Source: Pyrocephalus nanus (Eukaryota; Chordata; Aves; Passeriformes; Tyrannidae). From it: a stretch of 64,000 nucleotides of DNA. The stretch is taken from contig CM076269.1 of assembly GCA_038380795.1 (NCBI GenBank), positions 62,001-126,000 of the forward strand, given 5' to 3'. Every line of letters begins with the position of its first letter. Position 1 is the stretch's first letter. Both the position numbers and the translations under genes were made by a program. Below are positions 27,491 to 40,800 of the stretch, piece by piece. The notes below the pieces were generated by a model. That model did not search any database. It saw only the letters and a list, made by a program, of their open reading frames with translations, and had not been told where the DNA came from.

Positions 27491-30400
27491 AGATGTTTCA
27501 GAGTCTCCTTCACCTGACTCAATGCATGTAATCTTCCTTGCCCAGTACAAGTCCATCTTGTCTCTTGTTGAGTTTTTGTGCATCTGTGATCACGTCTATA
27601 GCTCTAATCCTGCTGTAATTGGCCTTTTGGAAGGTGTCTAAGAAAATTCTGCCTTTCTCAGGGTCACAGGTGGGAAATTAACTCAAGCTTAGATTCCTTC
27701 ACTGAAAATACATAGCTGCTCTGCCCATTTACTTCAGAATTGGGTGTAATGTAGTGATTGGACTACACAGATAAAATAGCAGTGGAATAACATAGGGAAG
27801 AAAAGAAACTGGAGTTCTTCAAGAAGCTAAGGCAGAAAGCTGCAGTTTCTCCTTAATTCAGTACACTGAGTTACTGCTTGAGATGAAGGAGTAGGCAATG
27901 TAAACTGCAGAGGATATTTGTGTGGTTTTCACATGGCACCCTTCAGGAAGCAGAAGTGGATGAAATTATATTCTTGGTAGGCTTTCTGCTGCATGGGCGG
28001 TAGTGGGGTTAGAAAGACAGAACATTATATTTCTCTATTTCTTCAGATCTTCCCCAGTAAATGGGTGATCCCAGTCATGTTGTTTGCTGCAGGTGTTCGG
28101 AAGAGTACAGTTATTGCTGAGTTCCCCATAAATTGTTGGGCAGTTCTTGCCTGAATTTTAGTTACAGAAGAATAAAAACACATTCAAAAATATATGTAAA
28201 TAAGCAAAGTGAAAAATGTAATCTACTAAGTGGGAGAACAGTGCTGTGCATGTAGGGTTATTTTCAAGGCAGTAGGTGACTGAAGGCCTGTTAAGTCCAT
28301 GGCTGAGGCAGGATCTGGATGCCACTAGGGGCTGCTGCTGCTTTAAGGTGAGCTTGGGGTTGCCTTATTGGGACACTTACATGCATTTGCTTTACTTGGG
28401 CTCTCTTTCTTCAGACTAGTTTTCTTCATGGAAGTAACTTTCAGGATAATAATGCCTTGAAGAACAAAAGTTACCTATTTATTCTTTTGTTTGTGTCTAT
28501 AGAGGGATTAGCAAATAATAAACATTTTTGTAGTAATTCTTTGCTTTAGCATTCTGTAATTCATCTTGTGGAAATGTGTTTGAATGCCTCCATGGGAAAA
28601 GCAACTGTGCTAGAAGGGTGTATGCAGTTGAGTTCTGAGCTGGCTTCAGGCCTGGAAGTCTGAGATATAGATTGAGTCCTGTTCCTGTAAAGAAGTCAAA
28701 CGTAGAGTTTTTGGATCACTCTATATACAGTGAGTGGAAAGCTTTTAAATCTGAAGCTCCTGCGAATAGTGGTATGACTGCCACAGATGGTGACAGTGTA
28801 GTACATGGTGTTGGAAACAACTGCAGGATCTTACTCAGAGACTGTTGAAGAACAGAAGGGGAGGCTTCTTGCAGGAATGTAGTACAGGTGTGTCACTTCA
28901 CACAGCTGTATATGAGGTAATAGAACAAGTGCCCTATCTAAGGAACAAGGAATACAGACTACCAGTGACTGATTACCATACAGCTATTATTAGCTACCTA
29001 TGTATGATATTGAAAAGATGAGTTGTTACCTAAAACTGTGGTGTTTTGTTTCATAAAAATCTTTAAATATAATATTGCTGCTTTTTCAGTCTATGATGGG
29101 AGTGCTTGTACCATAAATATTAGTCTGATTAGGTATGAGAACTTACTTTCCAGGATTATATTAGACCTGATCATTTTTTTCTCCTTCATCTGCAATGGTT
29201 AAGGATGACACAATGTAGCTTTTGCAATATAGACTGTATAGTGAAAAAACTAATAAATGAAAATTTTTCTTAAGAGAACTTTCTCCCTAAAAAACAGACT
29301 CTTCCTAATTTGAAGAACTGCCTCCACCAAATTCTGCAGACTTGTAGCAGGATAAAAATATTCCTATGTGTATACAACAACAAAAAAAATCATAGCTTTT
29401 TGTTCAGAGTCATTCTATGTACACTTCAACCAGGTCAAGGTAACTGATATATTTAGATAATATCAATGCAAACATTATTCTTGAAAGGAAAATTGAAATA
29501 TATGCAGGGTAATGGCTTTGCTGTATATATTGAATTACCAGGTTAGTTATTACTTGTGCAGCTTTTTTTTTTTTTTTAATTTGCAGTTATCACAAAGCTT
29601 TTGTGTGTGAAGGCTTTTGCAAAGACATCTTGGTTTTAGATTTTTCCCTTCCACTACCCCCATCTGATTTGCAAGAGAAGTAGATGACAAGGTACTAAAT
29701 TTTGATGTAGTTGGATAGAAAATACTTCTGAAAAGAAGTATTTAAATTATCAGATTATTTATTTATTGCTTTCAAACAAAACATCTGATCTCTGTTAACT
29801 ATGCCCTGCTAAGTTACACTGCAACAAAAAAATAAAATCCCATGGTATATATTTTGTTATATTTTTCATACTGACACAATGTTCGTGTTCCCTAATTCAA
29901 GTTTTGAGTCCAGTGGAATGCATAACAGGTAACTTTGTTTTGAAGAAATGTTTAACAATAAAAAATTAATTATAACTATATGAAAGAGCTTGCCCCCTTT
30001 GTAATGAAAAGCTTGTCACCTGCGGCATAAAACATGCTTGTTCCCTTGAACATTATAGATTGATAGTCATGAAAAAGGAGACATTTCTTGCTAGTGTCTA
30101 CGCCTCACTCCTCAAACGTAGTTTTCTGCATTGAGATGGGTGCCAGTTCCTGAAATAGAGGTCATGCAACCCAAGGTGGATTTACATTCCACATGGAATC
30201 TGTTTGCAAAAGTCAAGACTTGTGGAACTGATAACCTGGTAACAGCAATTGTTAATGAGAGACTGTAGAAACTGCTAGAATAGGAAACAAATGTTCATTT
30301 CTGGTTGGTTAAGTGGTGTTTGCTAACAACACTTGCTCCTATGGTTAACCTTAAAACCACAGGTAAGGTGGGAGCAGAAATAAATTGTCTGATTATCCAG

Positions 30401-30960
30401 TATGTCATAGATGTTGAGTTTGAATTGGATTCACGGGTTTTGTGTGACTTAAAGCCCACAGCTTATTGCATTGCCTGAATTTACTCACCTGGAAACATCC
30501 TCCAACTTGGAAGTCTATGCATTTTTCTCACCTTTTTTTGTTGATCCAGATGCCACCCAGCTCACTTTGGGAGATTGTGGAACCTATTTGGGGGATTGAC
30601 CAGACTCATTCTTCCCTTTCTGTGATTATCAATCTATTACCATAGTCAAAAAGGGCATGTGTTTTGTGCACCTCTGCTTGCCTCCATGGCCCTGATGTTT
30701 CTAGAACAGAACACTTCTGTGAGTGTGCCCTGGGTTGTCACTGTAAACTGATGATGAAGCTGGCTGCCAGCCCACATCAATTCAGGAACTTTGGCTGCAT
30801 TTTGTGTTTAGCTCCTTAGGAAATGCAAAGTTCTAACTGATCTGCACTTCCATTCCCCCTGCCTTGCTGGGAGGAGTCTCTGTGGCTTTTAACTGTTCAG
30901 ATTTGGCTGTCATTTTACCTTGAAAGGTAAAATATTTACTGATGGCTTATGAAATCTTTG
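27491..30960. other. Intergenic spacer, SSX2IP to VTG2
   Basis: About 3.5 kb of AT-rich sequence with no supported coding region, RNA gene or clear transposon. It precedes the hormone-response region of VTG2 and is where further liver enhancer elements would be expected, but I see no decisive motif. Confidence 0.55.
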
Positions 30961-30980
30961 TTCATTTAAAAAATATTCCT

Positions 30981-30993
30981 GGTCAATGTGACC
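30981..30993. promoter_or_regulatory. Perfect palindromic estrogen response element (distal ERE of VTG2)
   Basis: GGTCAATGTGACC is an exact GGTCA-nnn-TGACC palindrome, the consensus for estrogen-receptor dimers. It lies about 640 bases before the inferred VTG2 start site. That matches the well-known distal ERE of the chicken VTG2 gene near -625. The flank 'ttcct' before and 'gagctgaaag' after are, from memory, also like chicken. The three-base spacer ATG contains no CpG. Function is inferred from the motif and its place. Confidence 0.85.
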
Positions 30994-31265
30994 AGAGCTG
31001 AAAGGGCATACTGGTCCTCTCATTTGTTTAAATGAATATATGCACTCCATATATAGGGGTTTTCAGTAGAATGTTAAATGTGCTTTGGTGCACAGAGGAA
31101 TATAATAGCAAGGGGCTATCTGTCCTCGTCTCCTGTTCAGTGGAGGGGGGCGGGTGTCTGTAAACCAATGCTGAGGGAAGAGGAAGAACACTGTTAATGT
31201 GTTCTGTGATACTGACTCCGTTAATTGGACCGCTATCATCTAGATGTCAGTTTGGGTCACATGCC

Positions 31266-31291
31266 AGGTCAGCATAACCTGGGCAAAATCA
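31266..31291. promoter_or_regulatory. Proximal imperfect ERE within a module shared with the VTG3 promoter
   Basis: GGTCAGCATAACC at 31267-31279 is an ERE with one changed base in the second half-site. The following bases, CTGGGCAAA onward, are also nearly identical in the VTG3 promoter: 24 of 26 positions agree with 56985-57010. Upstream there is another half-site, 'gggtca', at 31254-31259. Distance to the TATA-like box is about 325 bases. The likely role is cooperative estrogen induction with the distal ERE. Confidence 0.75.
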
Positions 31292-31590
31292 AGGTAATCT
31301 GCGGCAGACCAAATACAAGCAGACAACTGTGACACAACCCAGGAATTAAGTAATGTGTATACTGTAAATTCATTGTAAATGACCTAGTAAAATTTATTAG
31401 GATAAGTAGAGGCTTTTAAACAGTTCTGCAAAGGGCTTATGAGATAATCAGTGAGATGCCAAGGTATGACTTGACTTCCATTATTCCATCTGAAGAGAAA
31501 GTATGATTGCAAAAAGGAAAGTGTTTACATAAACTGATAAAGAACCTGAGAATTCAGCAGAATGCAGCCACGTGTTCTTGAGCTTTCTTC

Positions 31591-31598
31591 CATAAAAG
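31591..31598 (+). promoter_or_regulatory. VTG2 TATA-like box
   Basis: CATAAAAG lies 45 bases before the start codon. With usual spacing it places the transcription start near 31621-31625, giving a very short leader of about a dozen bases, as in chicken VTG2. This puts the ATG at 31606 upstream of the transcript. Confidence 0.8.
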
Positions 31599-31635
31599 TC
31601 TCACCATGTCTGGCAGAGCCTCATTCGCCTTCACT

Positions 31636-31803
31636 ATGAGGGGAATCATATTTGTACTAGCGCTCACCCTTGTAGGTAAGGCTACATATCTCTTCACCTT
31701 TCCCAAAATTTCTTTCAATTCTCTGACAGCGATTGGATCTAGATTGAACGTTACTTATTTGCTTTTCCATCTCTTTTTGCAGGTAGCCAGAAGTTTGACT
31801 TTG
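31636..31803 (+). CDS. VTG2: VTG2 exons 1-2: signal peptide and 21-base microexon
   Basis: Exon 1 coding part 31636-31675 encodes a hydrophobic signal peptide; exon 2 is only 21 bases (31783-31803) and completes GSQKFDF, spanning the cleavage site. Start chosen at 31636 because it gives a normal signal peptide and lies just after the inferred transcript start, whereas the in-frame ATG ten codons earlier lies before it. Confidence 0.93.
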
Positions 31804-34800
31804 GTAAGTAAATTTCCTTCTATAACCTTTTCCCTGTGACTTTACTGTTATTTCTATTGATTAGAACATGCTTGCAAGTATTGTCAAAATGGCTATTATT
31901 TCCCACAGACCCTGGATTCAGTAGTGGAAAGAGCTACTTGTACAGTTATGAAGGCTGGATGTTGAATGGGCTTCAAGAAAAGAATTTAGCCAAAGCTGGC
32001 GTGCGCCTGAGCAGCAAAGTAGAGATCAGTGGGCTGTCAGAAAACACTTACCTCCTCAAGGTACTGTGCCTTCTTTCAAATGTGCCATGCAACATAAACT
32101 AAAATCACAGTTGTAATTGTACCGGGCTAATCTGGTGTGTAGGAAAGCTGCAGGAAACACAACTGGAGACTTACCACTGTAGATGTCAGAGAATGATCTG
32201 CAATCTACAGTTTCAGAAGTGAGGAGACACTGGTGTTTATTGTGGAAGTTGTTCGTAGCAGGTGTTCTTTGAGACTTTGTATCAGAAATACAGTTGCCAA
32301 GGGTTCTGTTAGAAAATGGCTATTTTTAACTCAAGACATTTAAGCCTGCTCAGAGTTTAAGATTTGATTCTAGTCTCAGCACACATTTCCAGCTCCTGTG
32401 AGAAGCCAGGACTTGGGTATATAAAATCATTGTCATGAAGGCAACTGATAAACATAGACTTAAAAATTCTATAAGAACTAAAGATAAGATAAAAAGTGAT
32501 ATGTGATAAGAGTAAAAAATGAAAGTAATCAAAAAGGAGTACATAATAATGTTTAGTGTTTGAATAGTGCAGTAAAAGATGGGGATATGTGAAATCATGC
32601 CTTGCTGACATCAGCAGTGATACAAGCTGATATGTTTTGGAAGAATACTTTTGTCTGTTTAATTCAGTTTAAAATCAGAGCTTCTTTTTCAGGCATTGAA
32701 TTCTGTGACAGAGCTCTCACTGACTGTACTTGAGCTGTAGATCTCTCAAAATTGTGGGCTAGGTGTTGCATTTCACACTACAGTCTTTATCCTGAAATTT
32801 TTATGTGTGTGCACTAGGTTGTGCTCTGAGGCACCAAAACTGGCAGGAACTTTACCCAAGTTACTGAAACTGCTTCTTATTTACCTTCTATCTCAGTGTG
32901 TATAAATACATTGTTCATTATTAAAATATTTGGGGTTTATTTAAGCAATTCACTAATACAAATCAAATATAGTGACTCATTTGGTAAAAGAAAAACTGTA
33001 TGGGGACCTGATATAAACTTTTTAATTGTTAAATTTTACCTAAAGCAAAATATTTATTTTAAGGCTGAAAAAAGGGAGATTTTTTTATTTGAATTTTTTT
33101 AAATTGCATTTTTAATCATCCTTTTTCACTGTAAAGTAAATGCAAGTAAAAAGTTGAAATGTCCCTGAAAGATAATAGCAATATGTTAACTGTGTCTGTA
33201 AGATAAAATAACACTGCTGAGCCCCCAGGTTTTGCACTGGTTTTACAATAGTGTAAGGAAGAGACAAAAGAATAAACTTCTGTATGACTTACGAAGCCTA
33301 CATTTAGAAGGAAAGAGAATCTCACTAGTAGTTATGTTAATTTCTTCCAATGCATTTGCATATTCGGTATCAAAGGAATTTTATTCTCCTAAGTGTCTTT
33401 TCTGAATTTCTTCCCAGATCCGCCCTCCACAATTTGAGGAATATAATGGCATCTGGCCCAGAGACCCATTCACTCGATCCTCCAAAATCACCCAGATAGT
33501 TTCCTCATGCTTTACCCAGCCCTTCAAGTTTGAATACAATAGTGGACGGGTTGGAAACATTTATGGCCCAGAAGACTGTCCCAAGACTTGCATTAATATA
33601 GTGAGAGGAATACTGAACATGATACAGATAACCATTAAAAAGTCGCAGAATGTGTATGAATTGCAAGAGGTTTGGTTTTTTCCATTCTAAAACTACTTTA
33701 CTGAAAGATTGTGCTTTATTTATTAATTAATTTATTTATGTTCTCTTTAATTATTCTTCCTTTGAGTTTCTGTTTATTTGCAGCTACTTTCGAATGTTCG
33801 TAGCAAGAAAAAGATGATTTTCATTCATATAGAGGAACATGTGTGCATATGCGTTGAAAAAATTATCTGTGCTGAATTTTTTCTAAGACATCTGTCTTTA
33901 AGTCTTAACATGCAGTCCTTTGGAGAAAAAAGAATTATTAGCTATGAATTTATTTGTTATATGCTTCCCTCGTACAACTCCTTGATCCATTTTGTTAATT
34001 GTTGATATTAATTAATTACTTTTTTTATTTTAAACTGCATTCCCTGACTGAGTATTGTTCATGGGCCGATATTTTAGTGCAATAGGAATAATTGTGTGTA
34101 ACGGCAACAGCTTTCAAAACATAATTAAGACTGTTCAGTAGGTACTAACCCTCTGTTCTTCAGAGTCTTCATTCAGTAAAACTTCTTCTCACACAGTGCA
34201 ATCCTGATATAATTGGGAAGTCTCATTATCTGTGTTCATCTGCCAGGCTGGAATTGGAGGTGTCTGCCATACAAGGTACATCATCCAGGAAGACAGGAAG
34301 AACAGCCGAGTCTCTGTTACCAAAACTGTAGACCAAAATAACTGCCAGGAAAAAGTGGTGAAGAGTGTTGGAATGGCTTACATCTATCCTTGTCCTGTTG
34401 ACATGATGGTAGGTGAGACGTGAAAAATCTTCCTAGTTACAAGCATGGCCATTCTGTACCCATTTGCTCTTTGTACTCTGTCCTCCTACAGAAAGAAAGG
34501 CCCATAAAAGGGACTGCAGCTTTCTCCTACAAACTGAAGCAGTCAGACAGTGGTACCCTGATCACAGAAGTGGTGTCTCAGCAGGTGTATCAGTTCTCAC
34601 CATTCAGTGAACCCACTGGTGTTGCTGTCATGGAAGCAAGGTAGGTAGAACACAGGCTTGTTTCACAGAGTGAGAATAATTATAGGTTCTATCACTCCCT
34701 TTTCTCTTCCAATTGAAGTGAAATGAGAATTGAGCTCCATAGGAGTTGGATGAAGGTCTGAGTACTCACTGTTGGGGTTTCCACAGTCCTTAAAGTTCAG

Positions 34801-37800
34801 CCAACTGTTCTTTATTTGTACCATGATCAAGCTGGCACTACAACTACATGGAAGAAAAGGAGAAAAGCTGTTTTTCTCACTTATACCATAAGAATGCAAT
34901 TTGACTGTTCCGCTTGTCCTGAAAAAGGGTTAATTGATAGTGTCAGGAGGAAGACAGTGCACACAGAAATAAGATCATTCATTACACTGAGTCGGTAGCT
35001 GTCATTCAGAAGATGGAAATTTTGCTTCTCCTTGGAAGCAATTTCATTGTAGATAACTCTAATACCATTTTGTTTCAGAAAGAAGGCTTTATTCATTAGC
35101 AAAAGGTTTTATTGTGATAAGAAAAAATATTAAAACTGATACTATCACAGTATCACTGAAGCAACAAATAGTCAAGGCAGGTGGATGAAGAGAGCTAATG
35201 CCTTTCTCCCATGGCACTTGTCTCTCAACAGACAACAACTCACCTTGCTTGAAGTGAGAAGTGAATGGGGCAGCTCCCCAGACCTTTCCATGCAAAGCTA
35301 CGGAGGCCTGCGTTACCAGTTCCCAGCAGAACTGCCACAGATGCCATTGCAGCTAATCAAGATGAAAAACCCTGAGCAACGGGTAGAGTATTTTTAGGCC
35401 TTCAAACTGATTTCCTAATAATAAAAATAAAAATAAAATAATAATTATCATAAATTCTAAATAATATAATTATGTAAGCCCTCTCTCTTGTGTTTTATAA
35501 CAGATAGTCGAAATACTGCAACACATAGTCCTGAATAACCAACACGATTTCCACGATGATCTTCCATATCGATTCCTGGAACTTGTTCAGCTCTGCCGGA
35601 TAGCAAGTGCTGATGCACTTGAGTCTACCTGGAGGCAGTGTTCAGATAAACCCCGCTATAGGTATTTCATTGTATCAACTTATAAGAAACTTTTCTGATT
35701 TTGGAGAATTGAGAGCAAAAATGAAGGATTTCTTTTTTTTTTGCCTCTACTTGCAGGCGATGGCTGCTGAGTGCAGTCTCTGCAACAGGCACCACAGAAG
35801 CGCTCAAATTCATTAAGAGCAGAATTCGCAATGATGACCTTAACTACCTTCAGGCTCTTCTAAGTGTTTCCTTTGCTCTCCATTTAACAAAGGCTGATGA
35901 ACACACTGTTACAATAGCAGCAGTGAGTAGATCTATGTGAATCTTTCCTGTCTGATAACAAAAGGAATAATAATCGATGACATAATTTGGTTATTAAGTA
36001 CATTAGAGACTGGATTCTCCTCTCTTATATAATAATTCTGTGCAAATGTTGACCTGTGAATTTCTTTTGGCATTACGTTTACGAGAGGAAAGTTCAGTCC
36101 TCTGTCTTCATTTCCCTACATTAACATAAAGCCCTTCTCTTACAAGTACTTTTGAGAATAATCCCCATTGTAGTTTGCTGGGATCACATGGCATGCCTTC
36201 TACAGACAAAACTTGGTCCACTTCAATCTCTTACTTCTGAAACAAATGGTGATTGGTGTGATATGTCACTTGGACAGCTCTTTTAATTGTGAACTATCCC
36301 TATAAACTGGAAAGTGCTGCAAGTGAAAGTATTTGTGCAAGCATCAAATATGTTGGCACTATAATGAATCACTTATTCTGAAAAGGATTTTTGCTGTCTA
36401 GTCAATATTCTTCTTCTTGAAGAAGAAAAGAGGATATGAGAATATATCATTAGTATAATTGAGTTGCAAATTTTTCTAAGGATATTCCATTTATACAGTG
36501 ATGTCTATCCATGATCTTTGTGTTTTGAGAGTTATGTTCAGCTGAGGGGCTGTGCAAGCTTATACATACATATATATTGAAACTAGTGAGGAATTAAGCT
36601 CCAAAGTGAAGCTTCCAAACAAAATGTCTACAAGCTAACTTGTTTGGATGCAACAATAATCATTCTGGAATTGATCTCCTCAGATCTGAATGATTTTCCT
36701 GCTCTGAAAGGTTTGTGAAGCACTGTATTAAACAAGAAAATAATTTTTTTTTCCTCATAGGATTTAGTGACCAGTTCTCGAATCCAGAAAAGTCCCATGC
36801 TTCAACAAGTTGCCACCTTGGGATACAGCTCTGTGGTCAATAGATACTGTTCTCAGACCTTAGCTTGTCCTAAAGAAGCTCTCCAGGTGGGTGGCTTTTT
36901 GTCAGTTTTTTTGTTTTTAATAGCTTAGTACTGCTTATTTTATTAGTTTAATTCTTTTAAGATAGAGTATAAAAACGGCAATTGGGCACACACATGCACA
37001 TTTCATAGGTCTCCTTCAGAACCAAGGCAATTAATTGTTTTATTAATGTAGATACTGCTTCATCATTGAAAACAAAGTTTTCTCGTTGCAAAGGTAAAAT
37101 CCTGAGAGAAGCCACCACTGAGTGATTTTATTAAAACCAGTTGCTTTATTGTGATAGGGTTTTCAGTGGGTAAGGGGAACACTGTGGACAATCTGTACAT
37201 TAGGAAGAGAAGATTGAACTATGCTTTGTGTGTAGCCCATCCATGACCTGGCAGATGAAGCGATCAGCAGGGGCCGTGAAGACAAAATGAAATTAGCTCT
37301 GAAGTGCATTGGAAACATGGGAGATCCAGCCAGCATCAAGCGCATCCTGAAGTTCCTTCCCATATTTTCATCCAGTGTTCCTGATATCCCTATCCACATT
37401 CAGATTGATGCCATAATGGCCTTGAGAAAAATAGCTTGGAAAGACTCCAAAACTGTGAGTAGAATCTAGTAGATTTTCTTACCTTAGTGAATTAGAGAAT
37501 ATATACTGTAAGGGTAATGAATTTAATGCTATCATGTATGTGGATTCAGCATGTTTAAAAAAAATATATATATTTTTAAGGACAATATTTTACAATTTTA
37601 TATTCAGCTGATCTTTTCTGCTAAGCTGTAATGATTATTAGTCAGTAGGAAGCTTCCAGAGGGATACTAGCAGTGTTGCTTTCATCATCTGTCATAACCA
37701 ATTAAGTCCTGTGCTAGTTATATTTAGTGTACATTTAGACACCTAAAAGTCAGACATATAATTTAAACTGCCTCTGTAGTAAGGAAGAGAGAGAGAGAGA

Positions 37801-40800
37801 GAGAGAGAGCCTTTCTGTTAAACTCCTAGGCAAAATGTCAGCATTGCTCTGCCTCTTTTAGACCCTTTCCTTAAGGCTGAATGAGTCACTACTGACTCCT
37901 TACTGAAGTTGCTATCACAGTAAGCGTAGGCAAGACTCCTGCCTTTCAGATGGTTTAAGACCTCTACGAGAAACTATTCACTCAGACTGTCTTTGGCAAA
38001 CTGATGAAGCTCCCCTATTAAAACTAGTCTAAATTGGCGAAGCATGCTCACTTATTCAGTGGAGTTACTCCAAAGAATGAATCTTTTCATCTACAGTTGT
38101 TTCTTCCAAAGTTACTCACTAATCTTTGAATGGCAGTAATGCACAAAGCAATGCTGATGCCTTTTTGAAGGTGGTGAGTTGGCTCAATACACTGATAGAT
38201 GGACATTTATTTCAGATTCAGTGTCAGCTCTTCTCCTTGGTGCTTTCCACCATGGCCCCTTCAGTTGTCTTAATAAAATTATGTGGAACCATGCAGTAAA
38301 AAAGATCAGGAAACCTTTCTGCAGGGATAATGACCCCCTCTCCCACATTTCTTGTGGCTTAGGTGTGGAGTGAGGTTGCAAAATTGTCTCAATTATTTGG
38401 TAATTCCAGACACTGTTTTCTCTCTGCAGGTGCAGGGATATCTCATCCAGATCCTTGCAGATCAGTCGCTTCCCCCCGAGGTGCGCATGATGGCTTGTGC
38501 CGTTATCTTTGAGACAAGACCTACCCTTCCTTTAATAACAACGATAGCCAATGTGGTGATGAAGGAGAGCAATTTGCAAGTGGCAAGTTTCATGTATACC
38601 CACATGAAGGCTTTGGCAAAAAGCAGGTTGCCGTACACATACAACATGTGAGTAGAGACAGGAGCAAAGCGGGTGATCTTCTGCAAATGAGTTCTGTTAC
38701 ATTCTTTTTAGTGAGCACTGCATGTGCTGATAACTGAAGACAGTTTATATACTGACGGGATGCAGCTTATTTCTAGATATTATTACCTTCCTCATTTTGT
38801 TTAGATCTTCAGCTTGCAATATCGCCCTTAAGATGCTGGCCCCCAGACTGGACAGGCTGAGCTATCGGTATAGCAAGGTGATACGTGTTGGTGCTTACTT
38901 CGGTGAGTAAAAGTGTTTCAGGGACCAGGAAACTTTCACTTCAGAAATCCATTCTTAAGAGATATTAAATCCTTTGGAGAAATAAGGCATTTTCCATTTC
39001 AGTGAGAAATTAAATTAAATTTGAGGGTCACATGTTAAAAAGTACATCAGTAGCCATATAATAATATCTGACTAAACAGAATTTATGTAATGATATATCT
39101 TACATATGAGTGTACGATATATCAGTGGAAAAATCTGCAGGAATATGAGAATATGATCTTGAATGACAAGCAGAATGGTTAGAAAAAAGACATGTCTTTT
39201 GTTTACTTCTACCGTAGATAACTATAAAGTTGGTGCTGCTGGAGATGTCTTTGTTATGAACAGCCCAGGAACCATGTTCCCATCAGCAATAATTTCCAAG
39301 CTGATGGCATATTCTGCAGGGTCAGTGGCTGATTTGGCAGAGGTAAATATTTACCTAAATCAATGATAAAACAAATTAAAATTAAAAGCGATGACTAAGT
39401 GTCACCTCTGTAAGTATGTTTCAGACTGCTCCTTCTCATGCTGTTTTGGTAGGCTGGTGTCCGCGTCGAAGGCCTCACAGACGTCATCATGAAACGAAAT
39501 ATCCCATTTGCTGAATATCCCGCATACAAAAAGATAAAGGAGATTGGAAAAGCTGTAGGTATTTTCAGTAATGCAACATGTGCGTTATATAAAGGGGTGT
39601 TTAGTGAGGCTTTTTGTACTAGTGAGGCTGTCTCAGAAGGTAAATTACTCTCCTAGCAGTCAACTCAAGTATTTCTGTGAAGGGGAGATATGCAATGGAA
39701 TGGCAGGGGACATCTGCCATAGCTGCAATAGCTTCTGCCAGTTCTTGCTCAGGCTCTGCCTCCTCCCCACCTCACAGATGGCTGCAAAAGGAGCACGAGA
39801 GGCAAGGGAAGTGGCAAGCATTGCAGCATGGTGTGTCACATGCCTGGCAGGCAGGCTTCCTACTCCCTCCCTTCATCTATCTAACCTAATTTACAGGAAT
39901 ATACCTTTGTCTTGAGAGAAAAGATTAATTTTTTGCCTTTTTTTTTTTTTTTTCAAACCAGTGGTATTAATGGCCCAGAGCTTCTGTGTAAATGTTATTG
40001 CATTAGAATACCAAACACTAGATTGGAGCCTATTCATGGGCATCTCAATCAATGGCAGGAGAAAGTCTGAATTAGCGCCATCATGCTATTTATGATCAAA
40101 AATTTTTCAATGGAAAATGGCAGCTTGGCCAGTGATGGTTCTGGTCACCTTGCTGAACTACCATTTGTGAAGTGTTGCATTAAGAAACTTTGCTTGTTTC
40201 TTTATCTGATCCCCAGCTGTTGGGATGGAAGGAGCTACCAACAGAAACCCCCTTGATATCAGCCTACTTGAAACTCTTTGGCCAAGAGCTGGCCTACATC
40301 AACATCAATAAGGAAGTCCTACAACAGGCTGTGAAGGTACAAGGGACTCTTATTTCTCTTTGCAATATTTTACACCCTTGACTTTCATATCCTGACCTTG
40401 AATCTCTGTTTTATTGCAGACTGTGCTAGAACCTGCTGACAGGAACACAGTGCTGAAGCGACTCATCAGCCAAATCCGCAGTGGCATTGCAGGACAATGG
40501 ACACAGCCTATGTGGCTGGGAGAGCTGCGATACATCGTTTCTACCTGCACTGGTCTGCCGCTGGAGTACGGGTCATACACTGCTGCTCTGGCCCGGGCAG
40601 CAGCCAGCAGTGAGTTGGGAAGTGGGAGATCAGCTGTGTGTGGTAGGAGCAGTTGCTGCACTGCAGGGTCAGGCTGCCACCCCGGGAGGGAACCCTGACA
40701 GACTGGAGGGGATAGCCTGACAGAAGTGTGATGAAATTCGACAAAGGCAATGCAAAGTCCTTCACACCTGGGATGGAGTAACTCTTGCAACTGTATAGGC

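Noticed and set aside
31606..31635. In-frame ATG ten codons upstream of the VTG2 start
   Set aside because: It lies only 15 bases after the TATA-like box and before the predicted transcription start, and would spoil the signal peptide; the ATG at 31636 matches the family.
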